Shown here piece by piece: positions 36,724 through 45,534 of a stretch of 64,000 nucleotides of DNA. The translations under genes and the position numbers were made by a program. Position 1 is the stretch's first letter. The number at the start of each line of letters is the position of its first letter. Below the pieces are notes generated by a model that saw only the letters and a program-made list of their open reading frames with translations, was not told where the DNA came from and made no database searches. This DNA comes from Cyanobium sp. CH-040 (GTDB lineage: Bacteria > Cyanobacteriota > Cyanobacteriia > PCC-6307 > Cyanobiaceae), in assembly GCF_024346135.1 (NCBI RefSeq), contig NZ_JAGQCJ010000004.1, positions 124,001 through 188,000 of the forward strand, written 5' to 3'.

Positions 36724-37525
36724 CCAGCAGCGCCAGCGCCTCGCTCCACTCCACACAGGCCCCATAGCTGTCGCCGCTGTGGCCGCCTAGGCGGCGCCCC
36801 AGCCACCAGGGCACCAGCAGGGCCGGCGGCAGGCCCGCCAGCACCAGGCCCGCCAGCAGCGGCAGACGCGCCGGGGTCAGGGCAGCACTCAGCGCCAGCA
36901 GAGGGAGAGCGGCAAGCAGGGCCGGCAGCACCTCCCTGCCGAGCCCGCGCCAGTGGCGGCGATGGAAGCCGGCGGTGCCACCGGCCGCCGGCGCCCCGCG
37001 CAGGTAGGGGTAGCGGTGCATCGCCAGCAGCGGCGCGATCCGCCCCCAGAAGCAGGCCCACACCAGAGCCAGCGCGCCGAGCCAGGCAGCCGCCGAGGCC
37101 AGGCAGGCGAGGCCGGCGGCCCGCAGCAGCGCCAGCTGCAGCGCCGCCTGCACCGCCGCGGCCCCCACCCGGCTGTCCTGCATCGCCTCCAGGGCGCGGG
37201 GGCCGGCGGCCAGCCCATCAGCGGTGTCGAGAGCCCCGTCGTGATGCAGCCCGCCGCTGAGGGCCAGCCCCAGGGCCATCAGCAGCGCCACCCGTGCGCC
37301 CACCGGCAGCCAGTCGTGACTGAGCAGCCAGAGCAGGGCCTGCAGGGCTCCGAGCACGACGCCGATCAACGGCGCGAAGCGGGCGATGCGCTCGAAGCGG
37401 GGGGCGATGACGGGCCAGGCCGGCAGCACCGAATAGAACACCCAGGCACCGGCCAGATCGCGCAGCCAGCCCGGGGAGCGCCCCAGGCGGCGCCTAGCGT
37501 CGTGCCTGCTCCGCTGCGGCCCCAT
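36686..37525 (-). CDS. cobS: Adenosylcobinamide-GDP ribazoletransferase (cobalamin synthase)
   Basis: A 279-residue membrane protein. CobS joins adenosylcobinamide-GDP with the lower-ligand riboside, the next-to-last step of (pseudo)cobalamin synthesis. The family motif [15 protein letters not shown] is followed by DSRVGAAA, and several hydrophobic helices come after. The C-terminus [23 protein letters not shown] is typical. ATG at 37525 is the only standard start before the conserved first helix ([16 protein letters not shown]). This places the start on top of the conserved N-terminus of the divergent tgt gene. Confidence 0.9.
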   Translation of the reverse strand: MGPQRSRHDARRRLGRSPGWLRDLAGAWVFYSVLPAWPVIAPRFERIARFAPLIGVVLGALQALLWLLSHDWLPVGARVALLMALGLALSGGLHHDGALDTADGLAAGPRALEAMQDSRVGAAAVQAALQLALLRAAGLACLASAAAWLGALALVWACFWGRIAPLLAMHRYPYLRGAPAAGGTAGFHRRHWRGLGREVLPALLAALPLLALSAALTPARLPLLAGLVLAGLPPALLVPWWLGRRLGGHSGDSYGACVEWSEALALLVTGLLWCLAAAE

Positions 37526-38660
37526 CAGCGCGTCACTCCAGGCCTTCCAGTTCGCCACCACGGCCCGCTGCAGCGTCAGCCGCGCCCGCTGCGGCCTGTT
37601 CCACACCCCCCACGGCAGCGTCGCGACCCCCTGCTTCATGCCCGTGGGCACCCTGGCCACGGTGAAGGGCGTCACGGCCGATCAGCTGCGCGGCACCGGC
37701 GCCAGCATGGTGCTGGCCAACACCTATCACCTGCATCTGCAGCCGGGCGAGGCGATCGTGGCCGAGGCCGGCGGCCTGCACCGGTTCATGGGCTGGGACG
37801 GACCTCTGCTCACGGACTCGGGCGGGTTCCAGGTGTTCAGTCTGGGGGACATCAACCGCATCGACGACCGGGGGGTGACCTTCCGCTCGCCCCGGGACGG
37901 CCGCCGCATCGAGCTCACGCCGGAGCGGTCGATGGCGATCCAGATGGCCCTCGGCGCCGATGTGGCCATGGCCTTCGACCAGTGCCCCCCCTACCCGGCC
38001 CGTGAATCCGAGGTGGCGGACGCCTGCCGACGCACCCATGCCTGGCTGGAGCGCTGCATCGCCAGCCACAGCCGGGCCGACCAGGCCCTCTTCGGCATCG
38101 TGCAGGGAGGCTGCTTCCCGGAGCTGCGGGCGGAATCGGCCCGGGTGGTGGCCTCGATGGATCTGCCCGGCATCGCCGTGGGCGGTGTGAGCGTGGGCGA
38201 ACCCGTGGAGGAGATGCACCGGATCGTGCGCCAGGTGGGCCCGTTGCTGCCGGAGCACAGGCCGCACTATCTGATGGGGGTGGGCAGCCTGCGGGAGATG
38301 GCCGTCGCCGTGGCCCAGGGCTTCGACCTGTTCGACTGCGTGCTGCCCACCCGTCTGGGGCGTCACGGAACCGCGCTGGTGGGCGGCGAGCGCTGGAACC
38401 TGCGCAACGCCCGCTTCCGCCACGACCACGCTCCCCTGGATGCCGGCTGCCCCTGCCCGGCCTGCAGGCGCCACAGCCGCGCCTACCTGCACCACCTGAT
38501 CCGCGCCCAGGAACTGCTTGGCAAGACGCTGCTCAGCCTGCACAACATCACCCATCTGGTGCGCTTCAGCCGGGCCATGGCCCGGGCGATCCGGGAGGGT
38601 TGTTTTGCGGAGGATTTCGCTCCCTGGGAGCCGCGGTCCCCGGCCGCACACACGTGGTAG
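37524..38660 (+). CDS. tgt: tRNA-guanine transglycosylase, non-standard start
   Basis: Tgt swaps guanine-34 of Asp/Asn/His/Tyr tRNAs for preQ1. Catalytic Asp98 (TDSGGFQVF) and nucleophile Asp271 (FDCVLPTR) and the zinc ligands Cys309, Cys311, Cys314 and His340 are intact. The first ATG in frame (37638, [11 protein letters not shown]) would remove about 38 conserved residues. Translation upstream reads [19 protein letters not shown] then [12 protein letters not shown], clear Tgt sequence. The frame is open back to the stop at 37434-37436 without any ATG, GTG or TTG. ATC at 37524 (used here, 378 residues) or CTG at 37506 are the candidate starts. The family is certain; the start is not. Confidence 0.85.
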   Translation: MSASLQAFQFATTARCSVSRARCGLFHTPHGSVATPCFMPVGTLATVKGVTADQLRGTGASMVLANTYHLHLQPGEAIVAEAGGLHRFMGWDGPLLTDSGGFQVFSLGDINRIDDRGVTFRSPRDGRRIELTPERSMAIQMALGADVAMAFDQCPPYPARESEVADACRRTHAWLERCIASHSRADQALFGIVQGGCFPELRAESARVVASMDLPGIAVGGVSVGEPVEEMHRIVRQVGPLLPEHRPHYLMGVGSLREMAVAVAQGFDLFDCVLPTRLGRHGTALVGGERWNLRNARFRHDHAPLDAGCPCPACRRHSRAYLHHLIRAQELLGKTLLSLHNITHLVRFSRAMARAIREGCFAEDFAPWEPRSPAAHTW

Positions 38661-38663
38661 CGT
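38658..38663 (+). promoter_or_regulatory. Candidate -10 box for psbK
   Basis: TAGCGT (TAN3T form) begins at the stop codon of tgt, 30 bp before the psbK ATG. Evidence is hexamer and spacing only. Confidence 0.25.
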
Positions 38664-38693
38664 CCGCACCACGCCTGTCGATCGAGTTCCGGG

Positions 38694-38867
38694 ATGGCCG
38701 TCTACGCCCTGCAGACCCTGGCCCAGCTGCCCGTCTCCCAGCTGCCCATTGCCCAGCTGCCCGAGGCGTACCAGGCCTTCGCCCCCCTGGTCGACATCCT
38801 GCCGATCATCCCTCTCTTCTTCCTGCTGCTGGCCTTCGTGTGGCAGGCCTCGGTGGGTTTCCGCTGA
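38694..38867 (+). CDS. psbK: Photosystem II protein PsbK precursor
   Basis: 57 residues. The mature part, expected to start at [16 protein letters not shown], and the helix [19 protein letters not shown] are diagnostic. PsbK is a one-helix subunit next to CP43 needed for photosystem II stability and plastoquinone binding. The leader contains three tandem copies of a five-residue unit ([15 protein letters not shown]) encoded by three 15-bp repeats, the last merging with the maturation site. It lies 33 bp after tgt, a pairing common in cyanobacteria, and converges with the WecG-like gene. Confidence 0.95.
   Translation: MAVYALQTLAQLPVSQLPIAQLPEAYQAFAPLVDILPIIPLFFLLLAFVWQASVGFR
38724..38768 (+). 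repeat. Three in-frame 15-bp repeats in psbK
   Basis: CAGCTGCCC plus six variable bases is repeated three times (38724-38738, 38739-38753, 38754-38768). It encodes [10 protein letters not shown] and QLPEA just before and across the expected PsbK processing site. Confidence 0.9.
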
Positions 38868-38894
38868 CTCGGGGCCTGCACCGGGCGGCCGCAT

Positions 38895-39629
38895 TCAGCG
38901 CTCGCGCAGCACCGCCCACGCGAACACCGGCAAGGCGAGCATCCGCCGCCAGCGCCGCGGCTCCTGAATCAGGCGGTACAGCCACTCGATGCGCAGGGCT
39001 CCCATCCAGGCGGGGGCCCTTTTTTTGACCCCGGCCCAGACGTCGAAACTGCCGCCCACGCCCATCCACAGGCCGCTGCGGCGGCTCGCCAGGCCGCGGA
39101 TCCAGGTCTCCTGGCGTGGCACCCCCAGGGCCACCAGCACCAGGTCGGGCCGGGCCGCCAGCAGCCGGTCCTCCAGCCCCGGCCAGGCCTCAGGGGGCTG
39201 GTAGCCATGGCTGCTGAAGGCCACCTGCAGGGCGGGGATCTCGGCCCTCAGGCGCGCCAGCAGCTGCTCCATCACCGCCGGCGAGGCGCCCACGAGGGCC
39301 ACCCGCCAGTGGCGCTCGGCGCCATGCTCCAGCAGCCGCCGGGCCAGCTCGATGCCAGGGGCACGCCGCACCCGGTGCCCCTGGCGCCCCAGGGCCCACA
39401 CCACCCCGGCACCGTCGGGAATCACCAGATCGGCGGCGGCGATGGCGCGGCCGAGTTCCGGGTTGGCCCGCGCCGCCATGGTCATCTCGGCGTTGAGGGT
39501 GACGATCTGGCCGCCACCGCGATCGCGCAGGGCCAGGGCGGCCTGGAACACATCGGCGGCCACGTCCACCGGCACCCCCAGCACCCGGCTGCGCATCGGC
39601 ACGGGCGGGTCGGTTGCCATCACTGCCAT
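38895..39629 (-). CDS. WecG/TagA/CpsF family glycosyltransferase
   Basis: 244 residues from ATG at 39629; ATG at 39620 is equally possible. The family pattern is clear: VTLNAEMTMAARANPELGRAIAAADLVIPDGAGVVWA, RVALVGASPAVMEQLL, DLVLVALGVPRQETWI and SGLWMGVGGSFDVWAG. These enzymes add the second sugar (ManNAcA or ManNAc type) to a lipid-linked GlcNAc during surface polysaccharide synthesis, so the WecA-like protein at 23913-25004 could provide the acceptor. An unusual A7 run in the coding strand (within VKKRAP) interrupts the GC-rich sequence. The gene is divergent from the GH15-like gene. Confidence 0.88.
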   Translation of the reverse strand: MAVMATDPPVPMRSRVLGVPVDVAADVFQAALALRDRGGGQIVTLNAEMTMAARANPELGRAIAAADLVIPDGAGVVWALGRQGHRVRRAPGIELARRLLEHGAERHWRVALVGASPAVMEQLLARLRAEIPALQVAFSSHGYQPPEAWPGLEDRLLAARPDLVLVALGVPRQETWIRGLASRRSGLWMGVGGSFDVWAGVKKRAPAWMGALRIEWLYRLIQEPRRWRRMLALPVFAWAVLRER

Positions 39630-39733
39630 GGAGAAGTGGAGCCGCGGGGGAGAATCTATGGGCGCCGGATGCGCCGCAGCCCGGAACGCCCGGCCACACG
39701 TCACCCCGTCCCCTTGCCGCCCCCTTCCCCGCG

Positions 39734-42700
39734 ATGACCAGTGCACCGCCCCTGACGGCCCTGGTTGACCAGGAGCAGGCCTGGGCGGTGCTGCGGGAGC
39801 TCGATCGCCAGATCGAGCAGGTGGTGCTGGCGCGCCAGCATCCGATCAGTGGTCTGCTGCCGGCCAGCACGGCCCACACCGTGCACGGCAACTACGGTGA
39901 CGCCTGGGTGCGGGACTGCGTCTATTCGATCCAGTGCGTGTGGGGGCTGGCCCTGGCCCACCGCCGCCTGGGCGGGCCCAGCCGGCGCAGCTTCGAGCTG
40001 GAGCAGCGGGTGCTGCAGCTGATGCGCGGCCTCATGAACGCCATGCTGCGGCAGGCGGCCAAGGTGGAGCGCTTCAAGCACAGCCGCCACCGTCTCGACG
40101 CGATCCACGCCAAGTTCGACACCGCCACCGGCAATCCGGTGGTGCCCGACGACGGCTGGGGCCACCTGCAGCTCGATGCCACGGGCCTGTTTCTGCTGCA
40201 GCTCGCCCAGCTCACCCGCGCCGGCCTGGTGGTGGTGCGCTCCAGCCACGAGCGCGACTTCCTCCAGAACCTGGTGTACTACGTGGCTCAGGCCCACAGG
40301 GTGGCGGACTACGGCATCTGGGAGCGGGGGGACAAGGGCAACCACGGCCTTCCGGAGCGCAACGCCAGCTCGATCGGCCTGGTGAAGGCGGCCCTGGAGG
40401 CGCTCGAGGGTCTCGACCTCTACGGCCCCCACGGTGACGGCAGCTGTTGCCTGGTGATCCCCCACGACGCCATCGTGCGGCTGCGGCGGGCGCTGCAGGG
40501 CCTGCTGCCGCGGGAGTCGGCCAGCAAGGAGGTGGACGCGGCCTGTCTGTCGGTGATCGGCTACCCGGCCTGGGCCGTGGAGGACCCCCAGCTGGCTGAG
40601 CGCACCCGCACCCGCATCCGCAACGATCTCAGCGGCGGCTACGGCTACAAGCGCTTCCGCCGCGACGGGCACCAGACGGTGGTGGAGGACCACACCCGCC
40701 TGCACTACGAACGGGAGGAACTGGCCCAGTTCGAGCACATCGAGTGCGAATGGCCCCTGTTCTGGGCCTACGAGCTGGTGACGGCCTGCTGCGAAGAGCG
40801 CTGGGACGAGGCCCGTCAGTGGCGCCAGCGGCTGGCGAGCGTGAGCCTGCTGGTGAACGGGGTGGCCCTGCTGCCCGAGCTCTATCTGGTGCCGGAGGAG
40901 TCGGTGGAGGCCGAACGCCGCCAGCCCGGCAGCCAGCCTCGGGTGGCCAACCCCAACGTGCCCCTGCTCTGGACCCAGAGCCTCACCTGGCTGGGCGACC
41001 TGCTGCTGGCCGGGCTGATCACCCCCGCAGACCTCGATCCCAGCGGGCGGCGGCTGCCTGCCCGCCTCGGCGCCGAGGAGGTGCTGGTGGCCCTGGTGCC
41101 GGCCAGCGACGCCATCGCCGCCCGGATGGACGCCCACGGACTGCCGAACTGCGGCGCCGGGGCCGTGGCAGGGGGATTCCGGATCGCCGCCTCCGAGGAG
41201 CTGGCCCGGCGGCTGGCCCGGGTGGGGGCCAACCCCCGGCTGGGCCTGAGCGGTCATCCACCGAGCACGATGCGAACCCTGGCCACCGCACGGCTCTACC
41301 GGCGGGCCGACGCAGCCGCGGCCGCGGGCACCGGCGGCAATGGCCTCGGGGGCCCGGGCGCTCCGGAACGGCTTGCCTTCCTGCCGGCGGTGCTCGAGGA
41401 GGGCACCTTCTACCTGGCCGACGACCCGGTGCAGCTGGTGGACAGCGTGGTGGCGGAACTGCGGCTGCTGCGGCGGCACTGGGCCGGTCCCGGTGCACCG
41501 CTGCTGCTGATCCCTGTGCCGGAAGGAGCGTTCCGGGCCAATCCCGAGCCCTTTCTGGAGCTGGGGGAGCAGCTGCGCGGCGGCCAGGTGGACGGCGTGC
41601 CCGTGCGGCTGGGTGCGCTGGAGGAGCTGGCCGATCTGGCCAGCTGGGTGGAGCTGCCTCCCGAAGCGGTGGCGGCGCCCATCCCCGCCGCCGCCGACAC
41701 ACCACTGCAGGCGAGCACCCGGCAGGCGCCGCTCTCGGCCGCCGAGGAGCAGGAGCTGGAAAGCGACGATCTCAGCATCGGCGACCTGGCCGAACGGCTG
41801 TGGACCAGCACCTCCCTGGAGGAACAGGGCGAGGTGCTCGAGCAGCTGGGCCGCCGGCTCGGCGTCGATGCGCGGCTGCAGGGTCCCGATGGTCAGTCGG
41901 TGGCCCTGCGCACCCTGGCCGAGGAGGTGTACCGCCGGGCGCTGGGGGAGGCCGACTGGGACGTGGTGCGGCGCATGGCCGCCCAGCTGGAGCTGGTGCA
42001 TCCCCAGCTGGAGGACGCCCTCTCCGACCTGCTGGCCCGCCAGAAGCAGGTGGTGGTGGGGCGCAACTACACCGCCGATTCCCTGATCACCGCCCCTCAG
42101 ACCAGCGGGGCGGTCGCCGCCATGATCCGCCGCTTCAGCGGCGAGGATGGGCGGGAATGGATGCTGCAGCAGGAACTGCTGCTGGCCCTCGATGGCCTGG
42201 CCCGCCATGAACCGAGCCTGCTCAGCGGCAGTCTCACCCTGCAGCTCGGGCAACTGCTGCTGCTGCTCACCAGCGAGCTGGCCCAGGAGGCCGACCTCAG
42301 CCCGATCGATGCCTTCGAGGCGCTCTGTCAGCAGCCGCCCCATGCGATCCGCCGGCGTCTGCGGGCGGTGCTGCTCGATGCCGACCATGCCCGCGCCGCC
42401 CTGCAGCGCAAGGAGCAGCTGCACGTGAGCGGGCGGGTGCGCTGGACCGTGCCCGACCCCCTGGACGAACTGCCGGGCGGCGACTGCTGGCTGCAGCACC
42501 GCATGCGCCTGGGGGCCCTGGGGCGGGTGCCGCGCGACTTCTACGCCGGGGTGTGGGAGCTGCTGCACCACTGCCGCGGCATCGTCATCGGCGACAAGCT
42601 GGAGAAGCGCAACCGCCTGGCCAGCGAGCCGCTGCTGAGCGAGAAGACCCCGGGGGAGCGCAACTTCGCCTCCCTGGTGGAACACCTGCTCAGCAAGATC

Positions 42701-42979
42701 GAGGCCCCGGAGTACCGGCAGCTCTGCACCGAAACCCTGATGACGCTGATGGCCTTCGCGGAAGCCAACCCGCAGGTGCGCTTCGACGACGACCTGGCCC
42801 TCGACGTGGTGATCGGCCATGCCGTGCGCGTGGGCTGGCAGAGCACGCACCCGCAGGTGCCGGCGGAGGAGTACGGCCGGCACAAGGCCGCGGCCTGGGA
42901 CCGCTTCTACCGGGCCTCCCCGGCCGCCTGCCGCCGCTGGCAGCTCGAGGCCCTCAAGGAACTGAGCCAGGGCGACTGA
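39734..42979 (+). CDS. Large GH15/phosphorylase-kinase-alpha-like protein
   Basis: 1081 residues. The N-terminal ~430 residues resemble the (alpha/alpha)6 barrel of glucoamylases and phosphorylase kinase alpha subunits: HGNYGDAWVRDCVYSIQCVWGLAL, DDGWGHLQLDATGLFLLQLAQL, ERGDKGNHGLPERNASSIGLVKAALEAL, GGYGYKRFRRDGHQTVVED and FEHIECEWPLFWAYELV. The C-terminal ~650 residues include an acidic linker, then a conserved part (LARQKQVVVGRNYTADSLITAP; WLQHRMRLGALGRVPRDFYAGVWELLHHCRGIVIGDKLEKRN) similar to regulatory regions of the kinase alpha subunits. It may hydrolyse or sense glucans; activity is unproven. No signal peptide. ATG at 39734. Confidence 0.82.
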   Translation: MTSAPPLTALVDQEQAWAVLRELDRQIEQVVLARQHPISGLLPASTAHTVHGNYGDAWVRDCVYSIQCVWGLALAHRRLGGPSRRSFELEQRVLQLMRGLMNAMLRQAAKVERFKHSRHRLDAIHAKFDTATGNPVVPDDGWGHLQLDATGLFLLQLAQLTRAGLVVVRSSHERDFLQNLVYYVAQAHRVADYGIWERGDKGNHGLPERNASSIGLVKAALEALEGLDLYGPHGDGSCCLVIPHDAIVRLRRALQGLLPRESASKEVDAACLSVIGYPAWAVEDPQLAERTRTRIRNDLSGGYGYKRFRRDGHQTVVEDHTRLHYEREELAQFEHIECEWPLFWAYELVTACCEERWDEARQWRQRLASVSLLVNGVALLPELYLVPEESVEAERRQPGSQPRVANPNVPLLWTQSLTWLGDLLLAGLITPADLDPSGRRLPARLGAEEVLVALVPASDAIAARMDAHGLPNCGAGAVAGGFRIAASEELARRLARVGANPRLGLSGHPPSTMRTLATARLYRRADAAAAAGTGGNGLGGPGAPERLAFLPAVLEEGTFYLADDPVQLVDSVVAELRLLRRHWAGPGAPLLLIPVPEGAFRANPEPFLELGEQLRGGQVDGVPVRLGALEELADLASWVELPPEAVAAPIPAAADTPLQASTRQAPLSAAEEQELESDDLSIGDLAERLWTSTSLEEQGEVLEQLGRRLGVDARLQGPDGQSVALRTLAEEVYRRALGEADWDVVRRMAAQLELVHPQLEDALSDLLARQKQVVVGRNYTADSLITAPQTSGAVAAMIRRFSGEDGREWMLQQELLLALDGLARHEPSLLSGSLTLQLGQLLLLLTSELAQEADLSPIDAFEALCQQPPHAIRRRLRAVLLDADHARAALQRKEQLHVSGRVRWTVPDPLDELPGGDCWLQHRMRLGALGRVPRDFYAGVWELLHHCRGIVIGDKLEKRNRLASEPLLSEKTPGERNFASLVEHLLSKIEAPEYRQLCTETLMTLMAFAEANPQVRFDDDLALDVVIGHAVRVGWQSTHPQVPAEEYGRHKAAAWDRFYRASPAACRRWQLEALKELSQGD

Positions 42980-42994
42980 GCCTGGCGGAGCGGC

Positions 42995-43987
42995 TCAGAT
43001 CGGCTGCTCCAGGCTCATGCAGAGATTGGGCTGCTCCACACACTGCTCGATCAGGTCGGCCAGCAGCAGTGCCCGGGAGGCCTGCAGCCCGTCCACCGCC
43101 GGTGACTCATTGCCGCGCACACAGGCCAGGAAGTGCTCCAGCTCGGCATAGAGCGGCTCGATCGAGGTGGTGCTCACCTCCTCCACGAGGCCGTCCGAGC
43201 GGTACACCAGCTCGCCGTGGTCGGCGCTCACCGACTGGTGGGACCGCCGGTGGATGTGCAGGGTGCGGTTGAGGAAGTCGGTCTCCACCAGGCTGGCGCG
43301 GCAGTGGGCGCTGAGGCTGCGGATCTTGCGGTGGGCCATCTTGCTGGCCGTGAGACTGGCCACCACGCCATTGGCGAAGGCCAGGGTGGCATTCACGTAG
43401 TCGATCGGCCCCTCGGCGCTGCGCCCTCCCGCCGCAGCCACGCGCAGCACGGGGGCACCGGCCAGCTCCAGCACAAGGTCGATGTCATGGATCATCAGGT
43501 CGAGCACCACCGACACGTCGTTGGCGCGCTCGGGGTTGGGGCTGTGGCGCCGGGCCTCCAGCACCACCACCTCCTCGTTGGCCACCACCTTGAGCAGCTC
43601 GCGGAAGGCGGGGTTGAAGCGCTCGATGTGGCCCACCTGCAGCAGCACGCCGGCGCGCTCGGCGGCACCGATCAGCGCGGCGGCCTCCTCCTGGCTGGCG
43701 GCGATCGGCTTCTCGATCAGCACATGCTTGCCCGCCCGCAGACAGGCCAGCCCCACCGGGTGGTGAAGCAGGGTCGGCACGGCGATGCACACCGCGTCGA
43801 CCTCCTCCAGCAACGGCTCGTAGGAGGGATGCCAGGCGCAGCCGAACTGCTGGGTGGCGAGCTGGCCGCGGCCCCGGTCCGGGTCGGCCACGCCCACCAG
43901 CTGGGCGTCCTTGATCAGGCTGAGCACGCGGGCGTGGTGCCAGCCCATGTTGCCGATGCCGATGACCCCCACGCGGACCGGGTTCAT
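42995..43987 (-). CDS. Gfo/Idh/MocA family oxidoreductase
   Basis: 330 residues. A Rossmann fold opens the protein (VGVIGIGNMGWHHARVL), followed by DAVCIAVPTLLHHPVGLACLRAGKHVLIEKPIA, the EKP motif typical of the family, and GHIERFNPAF. The C-terminal domain starts after VLDLMIHDIDLVLEL, which holds the His-Asp pair usual for sugar dehydrogenases of this group. Members oxidise or reduce sugars and sugar nucleotides with NAD(P); cyanobacterial relatives are often linked to nucleotide-sugar synthesis. It ends 15 bp from the convergent GH15-like gene and follows the CBS-domain gene by 38 bp. Confidence 0.87.
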   Translation of the reverse strand: MNPVRVGVIGIGNMGWHHARVLSLIKDAQLVGVADPDRGRGQLATQQFGCAWHPSYEPLLEEVDAVCIAVPTLLHHPVGLACLRAGKHVLIEKPIAASQEEAAALIGAAERAGVLLQVGHIERFNPAFRELLKVVANEEVVVLEARRHSPNPERANDVSVVLDLMIHDIDLVLELAGAPVLRVAAAGGRSAEGPIDYVNATLAFANGVVASLTASKMAHRKIRSLSAHCRASLVETDFLNRTLHIHRRSHQSVSADHGELVYRSDGLVEEVSTTSIEPLYAELEHFLACVRGNESPAVDGLQASRALLLADLIEQCVEQPNLCMSLEQPI

Positions 43988-44025
43988 GGCAACGGCGTTC
44001 GGTTGAGCCGATTATCGACGATGCG

Positions 44026-45366
44026 CTAGTCCTGCGGCTCGACCTCCCCGTTCTGGGCTTCCCCGTTCTGGGCTTCCACGGTGACGGATTCGATCGGCCG
44101 CTCGATCCGCACCCGCTCGATGCGCGGGCCATCCATGGCCAGGATCTGGAACTGGTAGCCCTTCCAGCGCAGGCCCTCGCCGGCGGAGGGGATGTGCTGG
44201 AGCCGCTCGAGCAGGAAGCCGGCCAGGGTGTGGTGCCCCTCCGCCTCGGGCAACGCCAGCGGCAGATGGCGGTTGAGCTCGAAGATCTCCAGATCACCGG
44301 CCGCCGACCAGCAGCCCTCGTCCAGGCCGATCAGGCCGTCGTCGGGCTCGAGCGGATTCTCCTCCTCGCCGACGATCTCGCTGGTGAGGTCAGCCACGGT
44401 GACGAGGCCCTCGGTGCCGCCGTGCTCGTCCACCACCACGAGCAGGGGCTGGCCGCTGCGGATGACCGGCAGCAGTTCCGCCAGCGAACTGCTCTCCTGC
44501 ACCCGGGCCACCGGCCGGATGTACGGCGCCAGGGGGGAATCGGGCTGCAGCAGCCCGCGGGCGATGGGATCGGCCAGGTGGCGCAGGTCGAGCAGGCCGC
44601 GCACGTCGTCGAGGGAGCGGCCGATCACGGGGAAGCGGGCGTGGGCGGTGTCATGCACGGCCCGCATCAGTTCGGCGAAGGTCACCTCCAGGGGCAGGGT
44701 GACCATGCCGGCGCGCGGCACCATCACCTCCCGCACCCGGGTGTCGCGCAGCGAGAACACGCCCTCAAGGATGTTGCGCTCATCGGGCATCAGGCCGGTG
44801 ACGCTGCCGGTCTCGATCAGCGTCTCCAGCTCCCCGGCCGAGAGCACCGGCACCAGGTCATCCCAGTTGCGGGGCAGGCCCAGCAACCGCAGCAGCAGCC
44901 CGCCCAGGCGCTCCACCAGACCCAGCAGGGGCGCCAGACTGCCGCTGAGGGCATCGAGCAGCGGTCCCAGCCGCAGGGCCGAGCGCTCGGGACTGTGCAG
45001 CACCCAGGCCTTGGGCGCCAGTCCCCCGAACAGGGTGGCCAGCAGCGCCATCAGCAGGAACACCCCCAGATCGAGCCAGGCCTGGGGCAGCCCCGGCAGG
45101 GCGGCGGCGGCAGGCTGGAGCAGGCGTTCGGCCAGGCCACGGCCGGCCCAGCCGAAGGCCACCAGGGCCAGCACCGAGCCCAGCTGGGTGGCGACCAGGG
45201 CCCGGCGCAGGCGGCGCTGGAGCTTGGCGACGGCAGCGGCACCAGGCTCGCCCGCTTCCACCAGCTGGTTCACCCGGCTGGGGCGCAGCTGCATCAGGGA
45301 GGCTTCTCCGGCCGAGAAGAAGGCGCGCAGGGCGATCAGCGCCGCCAGAGCCAGGATCAGGATCAC
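44026..45366 (-). CDS. CNNM/CBS-domain membrane protein (HlyC/CorC family)
   Basis: 446 residues from GTG at 45366. An N-terminal DUF21/CNNM membrane domain (about 1-190, starting LALAALIALRAFFSAGEASLMQLRPSRV) is followed by two CBS domains (about 215-340; VMVPRAGMVTLPLEVTFAELM, then LLPVIRSGQPLLVVVDEHGGTEGLVTVADL). A C-terminal CorC_HlyC transporter-associated domain (about 360-430) ends it. Family members are implicated in magnesium or other cation efflux, with CBS domains sensing nucleotides. The tRNA gene lies 71 bp upstream on the same strand. Confidence 0.9.
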   Translation of the reverse strand: MILILALAALIALRAFFSAGEASLMQLRPSRVNQLVEAGEPGAAAVAKLQRRLRRALVATQLGSVLALVAFGWAGRGLAERLLQPAAAALPGLPQAWLDLGVFLLMALLATLFGGLAPKAWVLHSPERSALRLGPLLDALSGSLAPLLGLVERLGGLLLRLLGLPRNWDDLVPVLSAGELETLIETGSVTGLMPDERNILEGVFSLRDTRVREVMVPRAGMVTLPLEVTFAELMRAVHDTAHARFPVIGRSLDDVRGLLDLRHLADPIARGLLQPDSPLAPYIRPVARVQESSSLAELLPVIRSGQPLLVVVDEHGGTEGLVTVADLTSEIVGEEENPLEPDDGLIGLDEGCWSAAGDLEIFELNRHLPLALPEAEGHHTLAGFLLERLQHIPSAGEGLRWKGYQFQILAMDGPRIERVRIERPIESVTVEAQNGEAQNGEVEPQD

Positions 45367-45437
45367 GAAGATGGGCCCGTCACTGGACGGCAGGGCGGCG
45401 CTTGTCGCTGGATCGGTCGCCGGGTCGACGGGAGCAT

Positions 45438-45509
45438 GGGGGTCGCGAGGATCGAACTCGCCTTCGGCGGATTATGAGTCCGCTGCATTCACCAGATTGC
45501 TAGACCCCC
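45438..45509 (-). tRNA. tRNA with CAT anticodon (elongator Met or Ile2)
   Basis: A 72-nt cloverleaf on the minus strand. Acceptor GGGGGTC/GACCCCC is perfect, the anticodon stem GCGGA/TCCGC encloses CTCATAA, and the T arm is GCGAG-TTCGATC-CTCGC. CCA is not encoded. G1-C72 pairing and the lack of a GGG/CCC anticodon stem rule out initiator tRNA. The D arm is short (GCA/TGC). The region resembles chloroplast trnI-CAU, so tRNA-Ile2 with lysidine-34 is as likely as elongator tRNA-Met. Confidence 0.9.
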
Positions 45510-45534
45510 GGCAGCGCGGTACGCGCCGCCCTGC

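Noticed and set aside
37437-37523. Possible preQ1 or cobalamin riboswitch between tgt and cobS
   Set aside because: The starts of the two genes overlap, leaving no untranslated leader, and no aptamer core was seen.
37638-37640. ATG 37638 as the tgt start
   Set aside because: It would remove the conserved N-terminal barrel strands ([11 protein letters not shown] and before) that are readable in the same frame upstream.
39701-42883. A 1060-codon minus-strand frame opposite the GH15-like gene
   Set aside because: His/Gln/Leu-rich shadow of the real gene. No recognisable domain, while the plus-strand product is well conserved in pattern.
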